Shown here piece after piece: positions 50,815 to 62,280 of a stretch of 64,000 bases of DNA. The translations under genes and the position numbers were made by a program. This DNA comes from Cephalopachus bancanus (lineage: Eukaryota; Chordata; Mammalia; Primates; Tarsiidae), in NCBI GenBank assembly GCA_027257055.1, contig JAPVLO010000019.1:14403001-14467000 (forward strand), given 5' to 3'. The notes under the pieces are model-generated. The model was not told where the DNA came from. It ran no database searches and was given only the letters and a program-made list of their open reading frames with translations. Numbering within the stretch: the first letter of the stretch is position 1; every line of letters begins with the position of its first letter.

Positions 50815-50900
50815 TGTAAATTCCTTGAGGGCAGGGACTGATTTTTGATACCAAGTTTGCATTTCCCACACTTTGCAAAGAAAGTGCACACAGAGTAATT
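50815..50900. mobile_element. L2-type relic
   Basis: AAATTCCTTGAGGGCAGGGA is a characteristic L2/MIR-age phrase. It lies in the intron between VPS37A exons 11 and 12. Confidence 0.5.
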
Positions 50901-51454
50901 GCTTCTTTATATGAACATACTAGGGTCCTTTTCTTACTTCTCTCATAGTCAAGTAATCTCTATAAAGATAAATCTTAGTTCAAAGAGAATATAGAGGGAT
51001 GAAAATTTATCAATTTAAATCTTAGTTTTTAAATTTTTCTTTTCTTTCTAGATTTCCCTGGAAACATGAACTGCTAAAAGAGGAATGAGACACAAAACTA
51101 AGCCCATTGTTTTATATTTGATTTGCAAACTGATGTTTCATCACAGTGGCTAGATTCACAGATATACTATATTGATCATATACAGAACTGAGAATGATTT
51201 TGTACAGATCAGAATGATTGCTATGATCTTTGTTTTGAGGAATTTCTCTGCACTATTTGCACTAAAAATGTTTATTTATTGTTGATAAATCCTATCTTAT
51301 TTAAGTCCCACTGCTATCCCTCTTATTACTGATTAAATACCTATGCATGAAATTTTAGCTAGATTTCAATATTTTATAAAATTTCATTTACATTTGTATT
51401 TTTAATTTGAAACTGCCTCCTTTCTTTTTCAAGAATGGAATGAGTTGTCAGCCA

Positions 51455-51747
51455 GGCTTAGTGGCTCACACCTGTAATCGCAGCCCTTTGGGAGGCCAAA
51501 GTGAGAGTATTGCTCGAGGCCAGGAGTTTGAGACCAGCCTGGGCAAAATACTGAGACCCTATCTCTACAAAAAAAATTTTTTTTAATTAGCTGAGTGTCC
51601 TGGCACAGACCTGCAATCCCAGCTATTTGGGCGGCTGAGGCAGGAGGAAGGCTTGAGTCCAGGAGTTTAAGGCTGCAGTGAGCTGTAATTGTATCACTGC
51701 ACTTGCCTGGCTGACAAAGTGAGATCCTCTCTTTAAAAAAAAAAAAA
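51455..51747 (+). mobile_element. Old Alu SINE (J-like) in the VPS37A 3' UTR
   Basis: A plus-strand dimer, CCAGGCTTAGTGGCTCACAC, GAGGCCAGGAGTTTGAGACC, ending in A16. It keeps the AC that the strepsirrhine-type family lacks, fitting an insertion before that lineage split. It is sense to the transcript. Confidence 0.87.
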
Positions 51748-51949
51748 AAAGAATGGTGTGTTATTTACATTTTTTTTTCCCTCACAACCTTTTTTGAAAA
51801 ACTATTTTCAACTGTGGAAATATCTTTTTTTTTTTTTTCTTTCTGGATGACAAAACGTTCAAAAACAATTTGTTTTTAAGTATTCATAGTGTCAGAAAAC
51901 ACCAAACCTGACAATGTGACATCTAAAAAAAGTAACTTTTAATACCTAC

Positions 51950-52407
51950 AATAAATCAAAAGAATAAACCTGTCGTTCCTATATACTGTTTTATTTTTAA
52001 AACTGAAGATGTATTTAGGAAGCAATACAAGTAAATACATGTTTTACCTAATTTTAAAAACGGCCTTTCACTTAATCCAGTCCATCACAAACTGTCATGC
52101 TAACTTTTAAAAGATAAGTATAGGTTTATGCTTGAATAGGGTATGCTTTCTAAATTCCTAACATTTAAGACAATCATTTCCTAAGTCTACCTAGATTTTT
52201 TTTTTTTTAAAAGGTCCATGAATTTTTCTGACCTTTGCTGTGAATTCATTTTTCCTAAGAGGAAAACTATAGTAATAAATGAAATTAGGCAATCTAATTT
52301 TTAATTAATTGAATTTTTTCTTTAACATGTACTGTATTCAGCAGTTTGCTTCTGTACCATGTCACAGAAGGAACATATGTCACAGGTAACCCTAAAAGCT
52401 CAATAAA
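51950..52407 (+). terminator. Candidate poly(A) signals of VPS37A
   Basis: Three canonical AATAAA hexamers, at 51950-51955, 51963-51968 and 52402-52407, lie downstream of the last VPS37A exon on the coding strand. Two close hexamers plus a distal one suggest alternative cleavage. RNA ends are needed to choose among them. Confidence 0.5.
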
Positions 52408-52689
52408 GGAAAAAACCTTAAAGTATGTATCTCAGGCTTGGTGTTAGGTAGGATCTATATTACAAAACAACTTAATGCATACTTTCATTTAAATTTCATT
52501 CCAGTGTGATTGTGATTCCAACACTAGCATAGAGTCATAGATTATCTTTTCTTCCTTCTGTTTTTCCTATACATGTTTTTGGCAATAGATTTTTATGGAA
52601 AACAAAACTATTTTCTTAAAATTGAAAACATGTTTTATACTTAGTCTGTGTTTGTGGAAGGCAGGTATCCACATGGACTATAAGATACA

Positions 52690-52830
52690 ATATTGGATAT
52701 AGAAAATAACTTTTATTAATTGCCTGTCTCCCTGGCACTGTTTTAAGGACATGCTTTTTTGATCTTCAAAATGACCAGATAAGGAAGGAATAATTATTAT
52801 TCCTGATATATAGATGAGGTAACTGATGTA
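52690..52830 (+). mobile_element. MIR SINE relic
   Basis: TGCCTGTCTCCCTGGCACTG then TATAGATGAGGTAACTGATG fits MIR. It lies just beyond the last VPS37A poly(A) signal. Confidence 0.5.
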
Positions 52831-54441
52831 AAAGTTCGTGTTTTAAATTTGTAACAGCCTTCTGTGTATTCAGAAATTTTTCCTCACCACACTGGCTGTC
52901 AGAGCTTAATTTTCCCAGCAATCACTGCAATCCTAATCTTTTGCAAACAATCAGGTTTCTTAGAAACCGAGTATATTCTGGCAGGAGATTTTAATCTGCC
53001 AATTTTATTAAGCACCTGCAAAGAAAAAGGCATTGTGGAACTACTATAAAAAGGTAAACACTGTTTAGGTGCTTATCTATCTTCATTCCCACACACAAAA
53101 ATTATTTTCTTATAGAGTAAATAAATCTACATAATCACAGTAGTTCATCTCACTGTTTTTTATTCTCTAGACTGACTATTGTTGTTTCATTCTACATCAG
53201 TTAACACAGCTTAGGTTCTCTTTGAAAATAAATTTATAAGATGAATTTCTTGCAACCCAAGTCATTAAATCAAGGAGTTTGATCACAATTTTCTGCATTT
53301 AACAAAAAGGCAAATTGGTTCAGATATTGGTTGTGCATGTCACCAAAGTTGGAGAGTTTGCATCTGAATATGCCTCGTGAATGTGGGTTCGGTTCTTGAA
53401 ATAGAAATTAAGTGACTTTTTTCTAATGTTATGGCTATACTTTTCTTCATGAAAACTGGAAAAGCAGTGTCATAGGAAAAAAGAAATGCATGTCAAAGTA
53501 GGTATTCCAATTTTACTTTAATATTATAATAGAGGACTAGATGAAAATTAGAATCATAGAGAAACACTTAGGAGTTACCATGCAGGGTAGGGATTTGTCA
53601 TGGATAAAGATTTAAAGGCTAATATCTCAAAACAGAAGAACGTTCTAAATCAATGAGATAGATGCTAAAGATACCCATTTCAAAGGTGGAAGAAACTTCT
53701 AGGAATAAACTGAGACTAGGGAATTTATATCACAAGAGATATTTGTCAAGTAAGTTCATCATTTATATATGCTTAAATTGAAGGATAGGGTCAGATTCAT
53801 TTTTAGAAGTAAACTAATCTTGTGTTCTTAAAAAATGTTATTCTTTGACTTCCCTATTTTTTCCTTGCCTTCCTTTTACTCTATGAAGTGTTCAATTATT
53901 GATTTGCTGAATCATGGTCAAACTCTTACTTATTTCATATCAAATGTGCCTGAATATCATTAAATAATAAATCAGTTGGGCTCTAAATGTTACTAATTGG
54001 GAAGTAATATGCCTTGAGTCAATTTTACATTGGCTTATTCCCTGTGCTTCAAACCACTGCCCTAAGTAAAACACTTTCTGATTGATGTTTGATTTTAAAT
54101 GAAAATGTAGTGTTAGACATTTTTGTCTTATTGGGTTAGCCATGCTCTTTAAAGAATTTATAAAAGCACAATAATGTTTTAATAAGCAATAAACATAACA
54201 TTTTATATAAATTTCAGTGTTAGGTTAACTTCCAGTAAGTAAAGTAAATGAGCATGTATTTAAATTACAGAGTCTTGTAAAAAGGTTGAGAGAACTGAAG
54301 TTTATGGCTCCGCTGTGGAAGACATCACATTAAAAATGTTTTAAAATATCAAATATTTATAATACTTGGTTTTTAAATAAATGCATAGTACTGTTTGGCA
54401 TAGGTACTTTGTCATTTTTTAAAATTTTATTATTTTTATAG

Positions 54442-54533
54442 ACATACACTGCCAAATGGAAGAAATTAAAGTCACATCCTCAATATCAGGCAACAAAGTT
54501 TCTAAGAGTGAATGACTACAAGATTGGCATGAA
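54442..54533 (+). other. Splice-flanked open segment, unrecognised
   Basis: A T-rich tract ending TTTTTATAG precedes the segment and GTGAGT follows it. The 92 nt between are open in the first frame for 30 codons (starting TYTAKWKKLKSH, later YQATKFLRVNDYKIGM) and stop at once if the donor is not used. I do not recognise the peptide. It could be an alternative downstream VPS37A exon, an exon of an unknown transcript, a gene relic, or chance. Confidence 0.3.
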
Positions 54534-56190
54534 GTGAGTTATGTTATGAAAATGTGAAAGTCACTGCCACTCTATCCTAAGTATGTATCATTTTCTAGGA
54601 GTTTCCTGTTACATATAGTATATTGCAGAAAATAAGTAAATATTCCTTGCATTTAATCTGAGAACTGCTTAGCAGAGAATGCTCAAATTTTATATTCTAA
54701 AAGAATTATATTTGCTTTGCTTTTTACATTAACAGAGTACTTTTATATTATAGGTCTCTAATATAGTTATTCTATTTTTAAATATGACAAGTGACACAGT
54801 TACTGCTATACTATATAATTTCATCTGCATATATTGCTATACTCCCTTAAATCTTTCATACCAGAGATACCAGCAATGTCTCTTTCTTGCCCTTTCTTTC
54901 ATTTCAGCAAGATTTAATATTCTCCTGTGAAAAAATTCACACATTCAAAATATTGATGTAAATTGTAAAAATTAACTTTAAATCAATCCCTTTACATTCT
55001 ACAATGTACTAATATTTAACAGCCATACAATGTGAATATCATCACTATCCTAACATGGCAACGTTTCTCCACTACGTTTCTTCAGATCAAAAGTTTAGGT
55101 CACCCAGTAGAGACAGGGGAATGATTCTGCCTCAAATGTGCTTTTCAACAAAACAAAAACTCTTTTTAGAACTTTCAGCAGTCAGTGGTCATCAGATGTT
55201 ACTACTATTAATTAAACCATAGTAGCCAGTTACATAATTTCTAAAATGAGAGATGACAAAACATTCTCTTTAAATAGACATGACCACCAGATTTTCTAGT
55301 GCTTAACTGGGATTTTTCCTCACTGATGTCTTACCCTATTAACTTTACATTGCTATACTTTGGGATCAAGCTAGTAGTTAGTTGGCCCACGTTGTCAGTA
55401 GTATAGTCTCTGGAGTAGTAATAAAAGGTTGTTATTAAGAAAGCTACTATGATTTGAAATCATCCGAAAGACCCAGAGAATGGATGTGGCTCCTACCAGG
55501 TATTAAACCAGTGTTAGAGAAAAAAATGAGTTATACGTTCTACCATTTTAAAAATAAGAATAAAAAACAGAAGAGATTCCAGACAAAGACAACAAAATTA
55601 TCATAACAGTTCAAAATATTTTTAAAAAGTTAAAGTGGTTGTTATTCCTGAAAGATAAGCTTAAGTGATTACAAAGCTCCTTAGGAATATATCTATTAAC
55701 CAGAAAGGATGCATCTCAACAATGTGCCCTGTTTAAAATATTGATAACAATCAGAAAGTGGTAATGTTAAATGTTTTAGAAAAGCCAAAATTTGCCTCTG
55801 TAAGTCAGTCAATAAGACAGTCAAGAGTATAATGGGTGAGAAGGAAAGGTGTTGGGGGCTTTTTTAGGAGATGCATGCTATGATAAGGAAGACAATATAT
55901 TGAGAATTTGGGTAATGGTAGCAGTAATTGCTCTGCAGTGATTACAATTTTCATAGTCTAGAATGAGTTTCAAAATGGTGAATAATTTTCCTTATATTTG
56001 ATAAAAGAAACGGCTACTTCCTCCTCTTCATCATCTGAAGAAACTAAGAGTTGGATTTTCATAGCTGCATTTTATAATTCCTAATGCCATGTACCATTTC
56101 TCAAGTTTTTTTAATGACAGATTGCACAGTTCCCTTATTTTTGGAAGTGCTGCTTGTGAGTCCCTTACTTTGGAACTCCAAAGGGAAACT

Positions 56191-56553
56191 TCAGGCAGTG
56201 AGAAAAACAGCTTCATCGGAGTCACGGTCCTTGCCACTGTCTTCACTTGGTGCACGCTCACCACCGCTTGGAGACCGACAGCTCAAATCCTCCACCCCGG
56301 ACTCTTGATCACTGTTAGCTGACAGATCTGGATCTGAGCTTTTCAAATTGTCTTGGGTTAGAATCAGAGCAGAATCTTCATCGCCTTGCGAAGGGCTCCT
56401 GGACGGAAATGATTTCATGTTCCCACTGTAATCCTGGGGAGTGTTGGCCGTGCTGTTCTCTGAGGTAGAAAACCCTGAGTGTTTGCTGGGTTCACTTTGC
56501 TTACTCTTCACCTTAGTGTGATTTAACTGGACCTTTTGAATTTTTTCCAGTCT
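56191..56553 (-). CDS. MTMR7: MTMR7 last coding exon (C-terminal tail)
   Basis: MTMR7 is a myotubularin-related phosphatase acting on PI3P and inositol 1,3-bisphosphate, usually paired with the inactive MTMR9 through a coiled coil. This exon follows a TTTCTTAG acceptor and codes the last 120 residues: RLEKIQKVQLNHTKVKSKQS, then a long Ser/Asp/Glu-rich disordered tail (SDPDLSANSDQESGVEDLS, ending DSDEAVFLTA), and a TGA at 56193-56191. It finishes the coiled coil started in the previous exon. The 3' UTR extends left toward VPS37A in convergent orientation. Confidence 0.96.
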   Translation of the reverse strand, partial: RLEKIQKVQLNHTKVKSKQSEPSKHSGFSTSENSTANTPQDYSGNMKSFPSRSPSQGDEDSALILTQDNLKSSDPDLSANSDQESGVEDLSCRSPSGGERAPSEDSGKDRDSDEAVFLTA

Positions 56554-56899
56554 CTAAGAAAGAAATAACAGCTTCAGGAAAAAATCATAATTTACCACTT
56601 TTTCTGTGCATGCATGCCTTTAGTATTCATTATCTCTCAACTAGAGAGATTTGGATGGATATGGGTTCAAACCTAGACTTTATGGCCTTGGATAAAAATC
56701 TGTGAGGCTTGCTTTTTCATCTCTAATATAAGGATGGTAATGTTTGACATAGTTTTTCTATAAATATAAATAATATTACACAAAGCACCTGACAGCAACT
56801 AGTTTCACTCTTTTCCATATCTATATGGTTTTACATAATGATTATCTCCCTGTGAACTCAAAATACATTTTTTAAAAATCAGGAATGAGCTGTTTATTA

Positions 56900-57360
56900 T
56901 CTAACTCTTAAATTGAGATATAATTCACTTACCATAAGATTCACCCTTTTAAAGTATACAGTCCAGTGTTTTTTAGTTAGAGTCACAAGTCTGTGCAACC
57001 ATCACTACTAATTCTAAAATATTTTTATAACTCCCCCCCCCACTTAAAAAAAAAAATCCCATACTTCTTAGCAGTCATTACCCTTTTCCTCCTCCCCACA
57101 GCCCCTGGCAACCGTTAATCAACTTTCAATCTCTCTGGTTTTGCCTAGTCTGGATATGTTGTATAAATGGAATCATATGATATGTACAATATATAGTCTT
57201 TTGCATCTGGCTTCTTTCTCTTAGCTTGTGTTCTCAAGACTCGTTCATGTTGTAGCATGTATCAGTACTTCATTCCTTTCTATGTCTGAATAGTATTCCA
57301 TTACACAGGTATACCACATTTTGTTTCTCTATTCATCAGGCCATGGGTTATTCAGAACGC
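56900..57360 (-). mobile_element. Old L1 3' fragment, antisense to plus strand
   Basis: AATTCACTTACCATAAGATT, CACCCTTTTAAAGTATACAG, GAATCATATGATATGTACAA and AGTATTCCATTACACAGGTA are typical reverse-complement L1M 3' text. It lies in the last MTMR7 intron, sense to the gene. Confidence 0.75.
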
Positions 57361-57364
57361 ATTT

Positions 57365-59555
57365 TACCAGATTTCATCCTTTGATGTCAGCAGAAGGAGG
57401 TATTATAAGATCGGGTAGTATTGTTTTTCAGAAATCATTCATATGCCTATGTGTGAAAGTACTGAGCTGGGTAGTTGAGGAACAGAGATAAGTACAGATA
57501 CAGCCATAAAGAACTTGGAGTGTGATAGCAAAGTGAGGCAGAGTTCATGTAATGTAGAAATTTGCAAGAGGCAAAAGTTATTTAGGAGGGATGGAGTGGT
57601 GTGGTTAGAAGGAAGAGAGCACAGTTAAGTAAGCTTCAGGGAGAAAGGAACACTAACAGGACTGTGGAAGATTTAAACTTAGACATTCCGGTGCTGGTTA
57701 GTATGTTTGTGTATCTGTTTTAGTCCTGGTAGGTGGGACAGTGAGGAAAAACACAAAGGCAGGGCAGTATACGTTGTGTACAAGCAGAAAGTTACATTTA
57801 GCAAGAGGAATAGTGGAAAATAAAGTTGAAAAGGTGGATTAGACTGGACTATGGGAAAATCTCACATGCTAGGCTAAGGAATTTTGTTATAATGCAACAT
57901 TTTAAAATTAAGGTACTTTTAGATATTCTAAGTACTTTTAAATTATTTTAACAAAAAGCTGGAATAGACTAACAGAATCCTAAGAGTTCCATAAGCCTTG
58001 GATGTCTTTAGGAAGAGTCAATAAAATTGGCCCAGTGACATGAGAGGATTTTGAATGGCAAATGTCAAGCTTCCACCATGGCTCAAGAATTCTAAAAACC
58101 TAACCTGTGGCTCATTTCAGTTCTCTTAAGGTCTCTCAGCCCTAGTGGCAATTCACAATCATCCGTGGCATTCTAATGATTCTCCCACAGAATATCCCAC
58201 AGAATCCAGGCATCAGGATTTCTTGTAGGTGGTGATTTTGACAGTGCTTAAAAATGCTATGATTGGGTAAAACATAATTATGTAAGGCAGACCACCATAT
58301 AGGTCCAAGGACATTGTTTGAACTTGGCAGATTTATACTATAGTTAAATTCACAAGTTCTTAAAACAAATAGTTTAACTTTGTGTATCTGTTTTATCTGT
58401 CTGGTTCCAGTATGTACCTGAGTTTGCAACTCTAGACTTAAGGCTTTTCATGGTATTCATACCTTAAAAGGTGATGTTTTCTAGAATATTATGGGGGAAA
58501 TAGAGGAGTCAACTTCACCAGCTACTTCCTAAATGACCATCTCTACTGTTGGAGACCTTGAACCATAAACCACCATGTCCCCCAGGTCGACATTTTCAAT
58601 AGGTGACTATCCACTGGGTAGTAGTGGACTTAGAATTAAACTTGTATAATCTGCCAACGGAGTCTATATTTAGACATTCACCAGTCTAAAAATAGGAAAC
58701 CGAAAGTTCTCCTCTAGCCACGTATTGCTTTCTCAGGATAGTGAAGAATTTAACAATTGGCAATTTCCCAGCCTTCATCCTAATACTGTTTTCTACACTA
58801 CATGTGAGGGAGGGAGGAAGGGAGGGAGGTGGGTTTCCTTATATTTAAAACATTAAGCCTCAATTCAGAATTCAGGTCCCAGACAAGAATTCATTGCAAA
58901 TTCTTGAATAAGTAAATGCCATGAGGATGTTATGAGTCTCTAAGGAGATGAGTGAGGCAGAATAAAGCAAAGAACCCAAGTAGGTTTGGTGAACAAGGCT
59001 AGAGTGGTACCACTGGAAACAAAGTCATCCAATTAGGAAAAGCACTTAAGTATATTATAACCTCCCCGTCCAAGTACAAGGAAGTTATAGAAGCCAAAAA
59101 ATAGACTATTTATAGTCAATCTCTCCTATAATTACTACTTATAGATTAATATTATATAACTCTTAGAAGTGGAGAAGTAGATTTTTATTACAAGTGCATG
59201 TATCTGATTTTATTCTTTCACTTCTTCACTCTTTTCCACATTTTTCCAGAAAGAATCACTTTTGGTGCTCTCAAATAACAGTAACAAGAAAGCTGACCTA
59301 TAATAGGAACAGCCAACTAGTTCAGCAAACTGCAGAACTGAGCCACAAACCAGAGGTCTGAAATGTCATAAATGCCTAGGTTTGGGCTTCAGGTATCTGG
59401 GTATTTACCTGAATGGGACTGTGTTTTAGGTTGTCCATTGGCTAAAAATATGAAATGGCTATGCTATCACATTTTACATACCAAGCCTTGAGAGGCTTTC
59501 GTGGGAGCAGTGCTCTTCAAGAAATGGGCACAGAAAACAGATTAACAAAGTGGCT
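57365..59555 (-). other. Last MTMR7 intron, remaining part
   Basis: No exon or clear repeat seen, apart from a GGGA/GGAA-rich purine stretch at 58807-58832. Confidence 0.4.
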
Positions 59556-59558
59556 TAC

Positions 59559-59685
59559 TTCTTCTAGGGCTTCCAGCTCTTCCTCCAGCTGCTGAGTTTC
59601 CTCCTTCACTGCCATGAGGTAATCTGTAACTGACTGTCGAGGCTGCATCCCCTTTTCAAAACGGTTATACATTCCACTCCAAAAC
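59559..59685 (-). CDS. MTMR7: MTMR7 penultimate coding exon (coiled coil)
   Basis: The acceptor is TTTTTAG and the donor GTAAGC. After the last base of a Lys codon it codes 42 residues: FWSGMYNRFEKGMQPRQSV, TDYLMAVKEETQQLEEELEA and LEE. The FWSGMYNRFE segment ends the phosphatase domain, and the Glu/Leu heptads begin the coiled coil used for MTMR heterodimers. Phase 0 at the 3' end joins exactly to RLEKI of the last exon. Confidence 0.96.
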
Positions 59686-60052
59686 CTAAAAAGGACAGCA
59701 GAGTTTTATGATGCTAAACACATCACGATGAAAATTCACATCCTAGGTCTTAATAATAACCCAGTGCTAAATGTTAGGCTCAAAAAAGCCACTACTCAAT
59801 AATTACATGTTGATGTTTTCTCTTTCTTGGTCAGTAAGCATCTTTTGGGGAGAATATGTTCATGAAGCATCTACTTGTATATATGATAGTGAATTAGAAA
59901 GCACATGATATATTTTTCTAAAATAGACTGAAGTAGCACATTACCATTTTCTTTCTTTTTTTGTTTGTTTTAAAAAATGGCTCTTAGTTTGGAACTTTGA
60001 AAATTAGTAGATTGTATTTTTAAAATGTTTCAGCTGCAAAGGCAGTATTTTA

Positions 60053-60347
60053 TTTTATTTTATTTTATTTTTTTGAGTTGGAGTCTCACTCTGTCGCCCA
60101 GACTGGAGTGCAGTGGCCGCTCCCAGCCACCGCAGCCTCGACCTGCTGGGCTCCGGCGATCCTTCTGCCTCAGCCTTCCGAGTAGCTGGAATCACAGGCA
60201 CACGCTACCACGCCCGGCTGATTTTTTGATTTATTGTAGAGATGAGGTCTCGCTGCCCAGGCGGGTCTCGAACCCGCGGGCTCAGGCAATCCACTCACCT
60301 CAGCCTCCCAAAGGCGTGGGATTACAGGCTGAGCCACCGAGCCCGGC
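60053..60347 (-). mobile_element. Recent Alu SINE with perfect 15-bp target duplication
   Basis: A minus-strand dimer of the strepsirrhine type with a (TTTTA)n tail. AAAGGCAGTATTTTA is identical at 60038-60052 and 60348-60362. It lies in the MTMR7 intron between the exons at 59559 and 61381, in the sense direction of MTMR7. Confidence 0.94.
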
Positions 60348-60814
60348 AAAGGCAGTATTTTAAACTTGCAGTTTTTACCTTTTACTTTATCCCAACCACC
60401 AAAAATTGACATTTCCAATAAATCCTCTCCTTTTTATTCTCTATTTATTATCTCTCTATTTATTCTCTCTCTATTTATTTCATATCATACAAGCCTTGAG
60501 AGGAAGCCAAAAGACAAAAGGTACAGATCTGGTATATACCTTGTAGAACTTGTAGGATGCCCACCCTGCTTGTCTCTCCCAATATATACAATATATACAA
60601 TCTCAATAATTTATTTCCACAAGGTAAATATTTCTACCAGGACTTGATTCAGCAGAGATAGAAGGTAAGCTATGTCGTGACTGCTACTAAAACTTGGGAT
60701 TCCATATCTGACTTACGCGGCATTTGGCTTTTTCTTTCTTTCTTTTAATTTTTCTTTCTTTTGCTTTTTAACTTAAAGTAAGCATTACTTTATTTTATTA
60801 TTATTATTAATTTA

Positions 60815-61105
60815 TTTTAGAGACATAGTCTGTCACTCTGTTGCCCAGGCTGGAGTGGAGTGCCATCATCATAGCTCACTGCAGCCTCAATCTCCTGGGC
60901 TGAAGCACTTGCCTCAGCCTCTTGAGTAACTAGGACTAAAGGCACACATCACCACACAAGGCTGTTTGTTTGTTTTTAATATTTTGTAGAGATGAGGTTT
61001 CGCTATGTTGCCCAGGCTGGTCTCAAATTCCTGGCCTTAGGTGATCCTCCCACTTCAGTTCCCAAAGTACTGTGATTATAGGCATGAGACACCACACTTG
61101 TCACT
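60815..61105 (-). mobile_element. Old Alu SINE (J-like)
   Basis: GACATAGTCTGTCACTCTGT, TTGCCCAGGCTGGAGTGGAG and TAGCTCACTGCAGCCTCAAT with an ordinary Alu layout and many changes. It ends about 275 nt from the MTMR7 exon at 61381. Confidence 0.85.
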
Positions 61106-61380
61106 TCTTTTGCTTTTAAAAAATAAATTGGAACATCTATTTGCAAGGTATCATTCTTATAAAATATCACTTCTGAAGAGAATTCCACACTTGGGAGAAT
61201 GAAGAGAGAGAGGAGACACTAGAAAAAAATACCATATCTGACATTCAAGCATCTTTGTCTGTTTTGCTTTGGTCCAAAAACTCCTTGAAGATCAGTGTTT
61301 CATAGATTTTGCCTCCAAATATTAAAATTACTAGATCCAAGTTCATACCATAGCTAGACAGTTCTTAGAGGTATACATAC

Positions 61381-61521
61381 TTGTACATGAAGTTGCATGG
61401 TGTTGTAGGAAGGTGAAGGGTTCCCTGGGTCTGACTGTGATCTGCTCTAAATAGAGGATTCAGGTAGTCGGCCCGATTCTTCCACAGGTGAGCCCATAAT
61501 GAGTATGTTCTCTCTTGAATT
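61381..61521 (-). CDS. MTMR7: MTMR7 antepenultimate coding exon (end of phosphatase domain)
   Basis: It codes IQERTYSLWAHLWKNRADYL and NPLFRADHSQTQGTLHLPTT then PCNFMY, with the Lys codon split into the next exon. The acceptor is TTTATAACAG and the donor GTATGT. It belongs to the late part of the myotubularin phosphatase domain; the CX5R catalytic loop lies in an exon outside the window. An L1 fragment begins about 20 nt upstream of the acceptor, which is unusual. Confidence 0.96.
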
Positions 61522-61541
61522 CTGTTATAAAGAAAATAAGT

Positions 61542-62280
61542 CTGAACGCAATACCCATTAAATTACCAACATTATTCTTTTCAGACCTGGAAATGACAAC
61601 ACAGAAATTCATATGGAAACATAAATGACCACGAATAGCCAAAACAATCCTTAGCAAAAGAAACAAAGCAGGAGGTATCACACTTCCAGACTTCAAACTT
61701 TACTATAAGGCTACAGTAATCAAAACAGCCTGGTATTGGTACAAGACCAGGCATATAGACCAATGGAACAGGAAAGAGATTCTGGAAGCAAAGCCTCGAT
61801 TTCTCAACCAACTCATCTTTGACGGCCTCCAACAACACCTACTGGGGAGAGGAAAACCTGTTCAGTAAATGGTACTGGAAAAACTGGCTGATCACCTGCA
61901 AAAGATTGAAACGGGACCCTTACCTATCACCATACACAAAAAATAACTCTAAACGGATCAAAGCCCTAAACAGAAAACCTCAAATTTTAAGAATCATAGA
62001 AAATGCAGGAGACACCCTGATGGACCTTGGAACTGGCAACCAATTCCTGATCAAAACCCTAAGTGCTCATACCATAAGAAATAAGGTAGACAAGTGGGAC
62101 CTCATCAAACTGATGAGCTTCTGCAAAGCAAACCATCAAGAGAACAAGAAGACAGCCCACAAAATTGGAAAAAATATTTGCCAATTGTATATCAACAAAG
62201 GCCTAATATCTAGGATCTACAAGGAACTCTAATGTGCTGCAAAGAAAAAACCAAACAGCCCCATTAAAAAATGGGCCAAA
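61542..62280 (+). mobile_element. L1 ORF2 C-terminal fragment (copy A)
   Basis: L1 text starts at GAACGCAATACCCATTAAAT and runs through the ORF2 C-terminal part (AGGCTACAGTAATCAAAACA, TATATCAACAAAGGCCTAAT) until ATTAAAAAATGGGCCAAA. The longest open stretch, 61819-62232, is a decayed ORF2 piece. Its 5' edge is about 20 nt from the MTMR7 exon acceptor, and it is antisense to MTMR7. Confidence 0.9.

Larger units (their letters stand above)
51052..52425 (+). other. VPS37A: VPS37A non-coding last exon / 3' UTR
   Basis: A TTTCTTTCTAG acceptor at 51041-51051 follows the donor that abuts the stop codon, so the 3' UTR probably begins at 51052. AATAAA hexamers occur at 51950, 51963 and 52402. The exact cleavage site cannot be read, so the right edge is approximate. 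An old Alu-type SINE (51455-51747) lies inside. Splicing of the 3' UTR here is inferred from the paired sites. Confidence 0.7.
52430..56190. other. Interval between VPS37A and MTMR7 ends, including MTMR7 3' UTR
   Basis: The genes converge here. The right part must contain the MTMR7 3' UTR on the minus strand, but no single poly(A) signal can be chosen. Apart from a MIR relic this stretch has few recognised transposons, unlike the introns. It contains the splice-flanked segment at 54442-54533. Confidence 0.5.

Noticed and set aside
61819..62232. 137-codon open frame
   Set aside because: It is a piece of decayed L1 ORF2, not a host gene.
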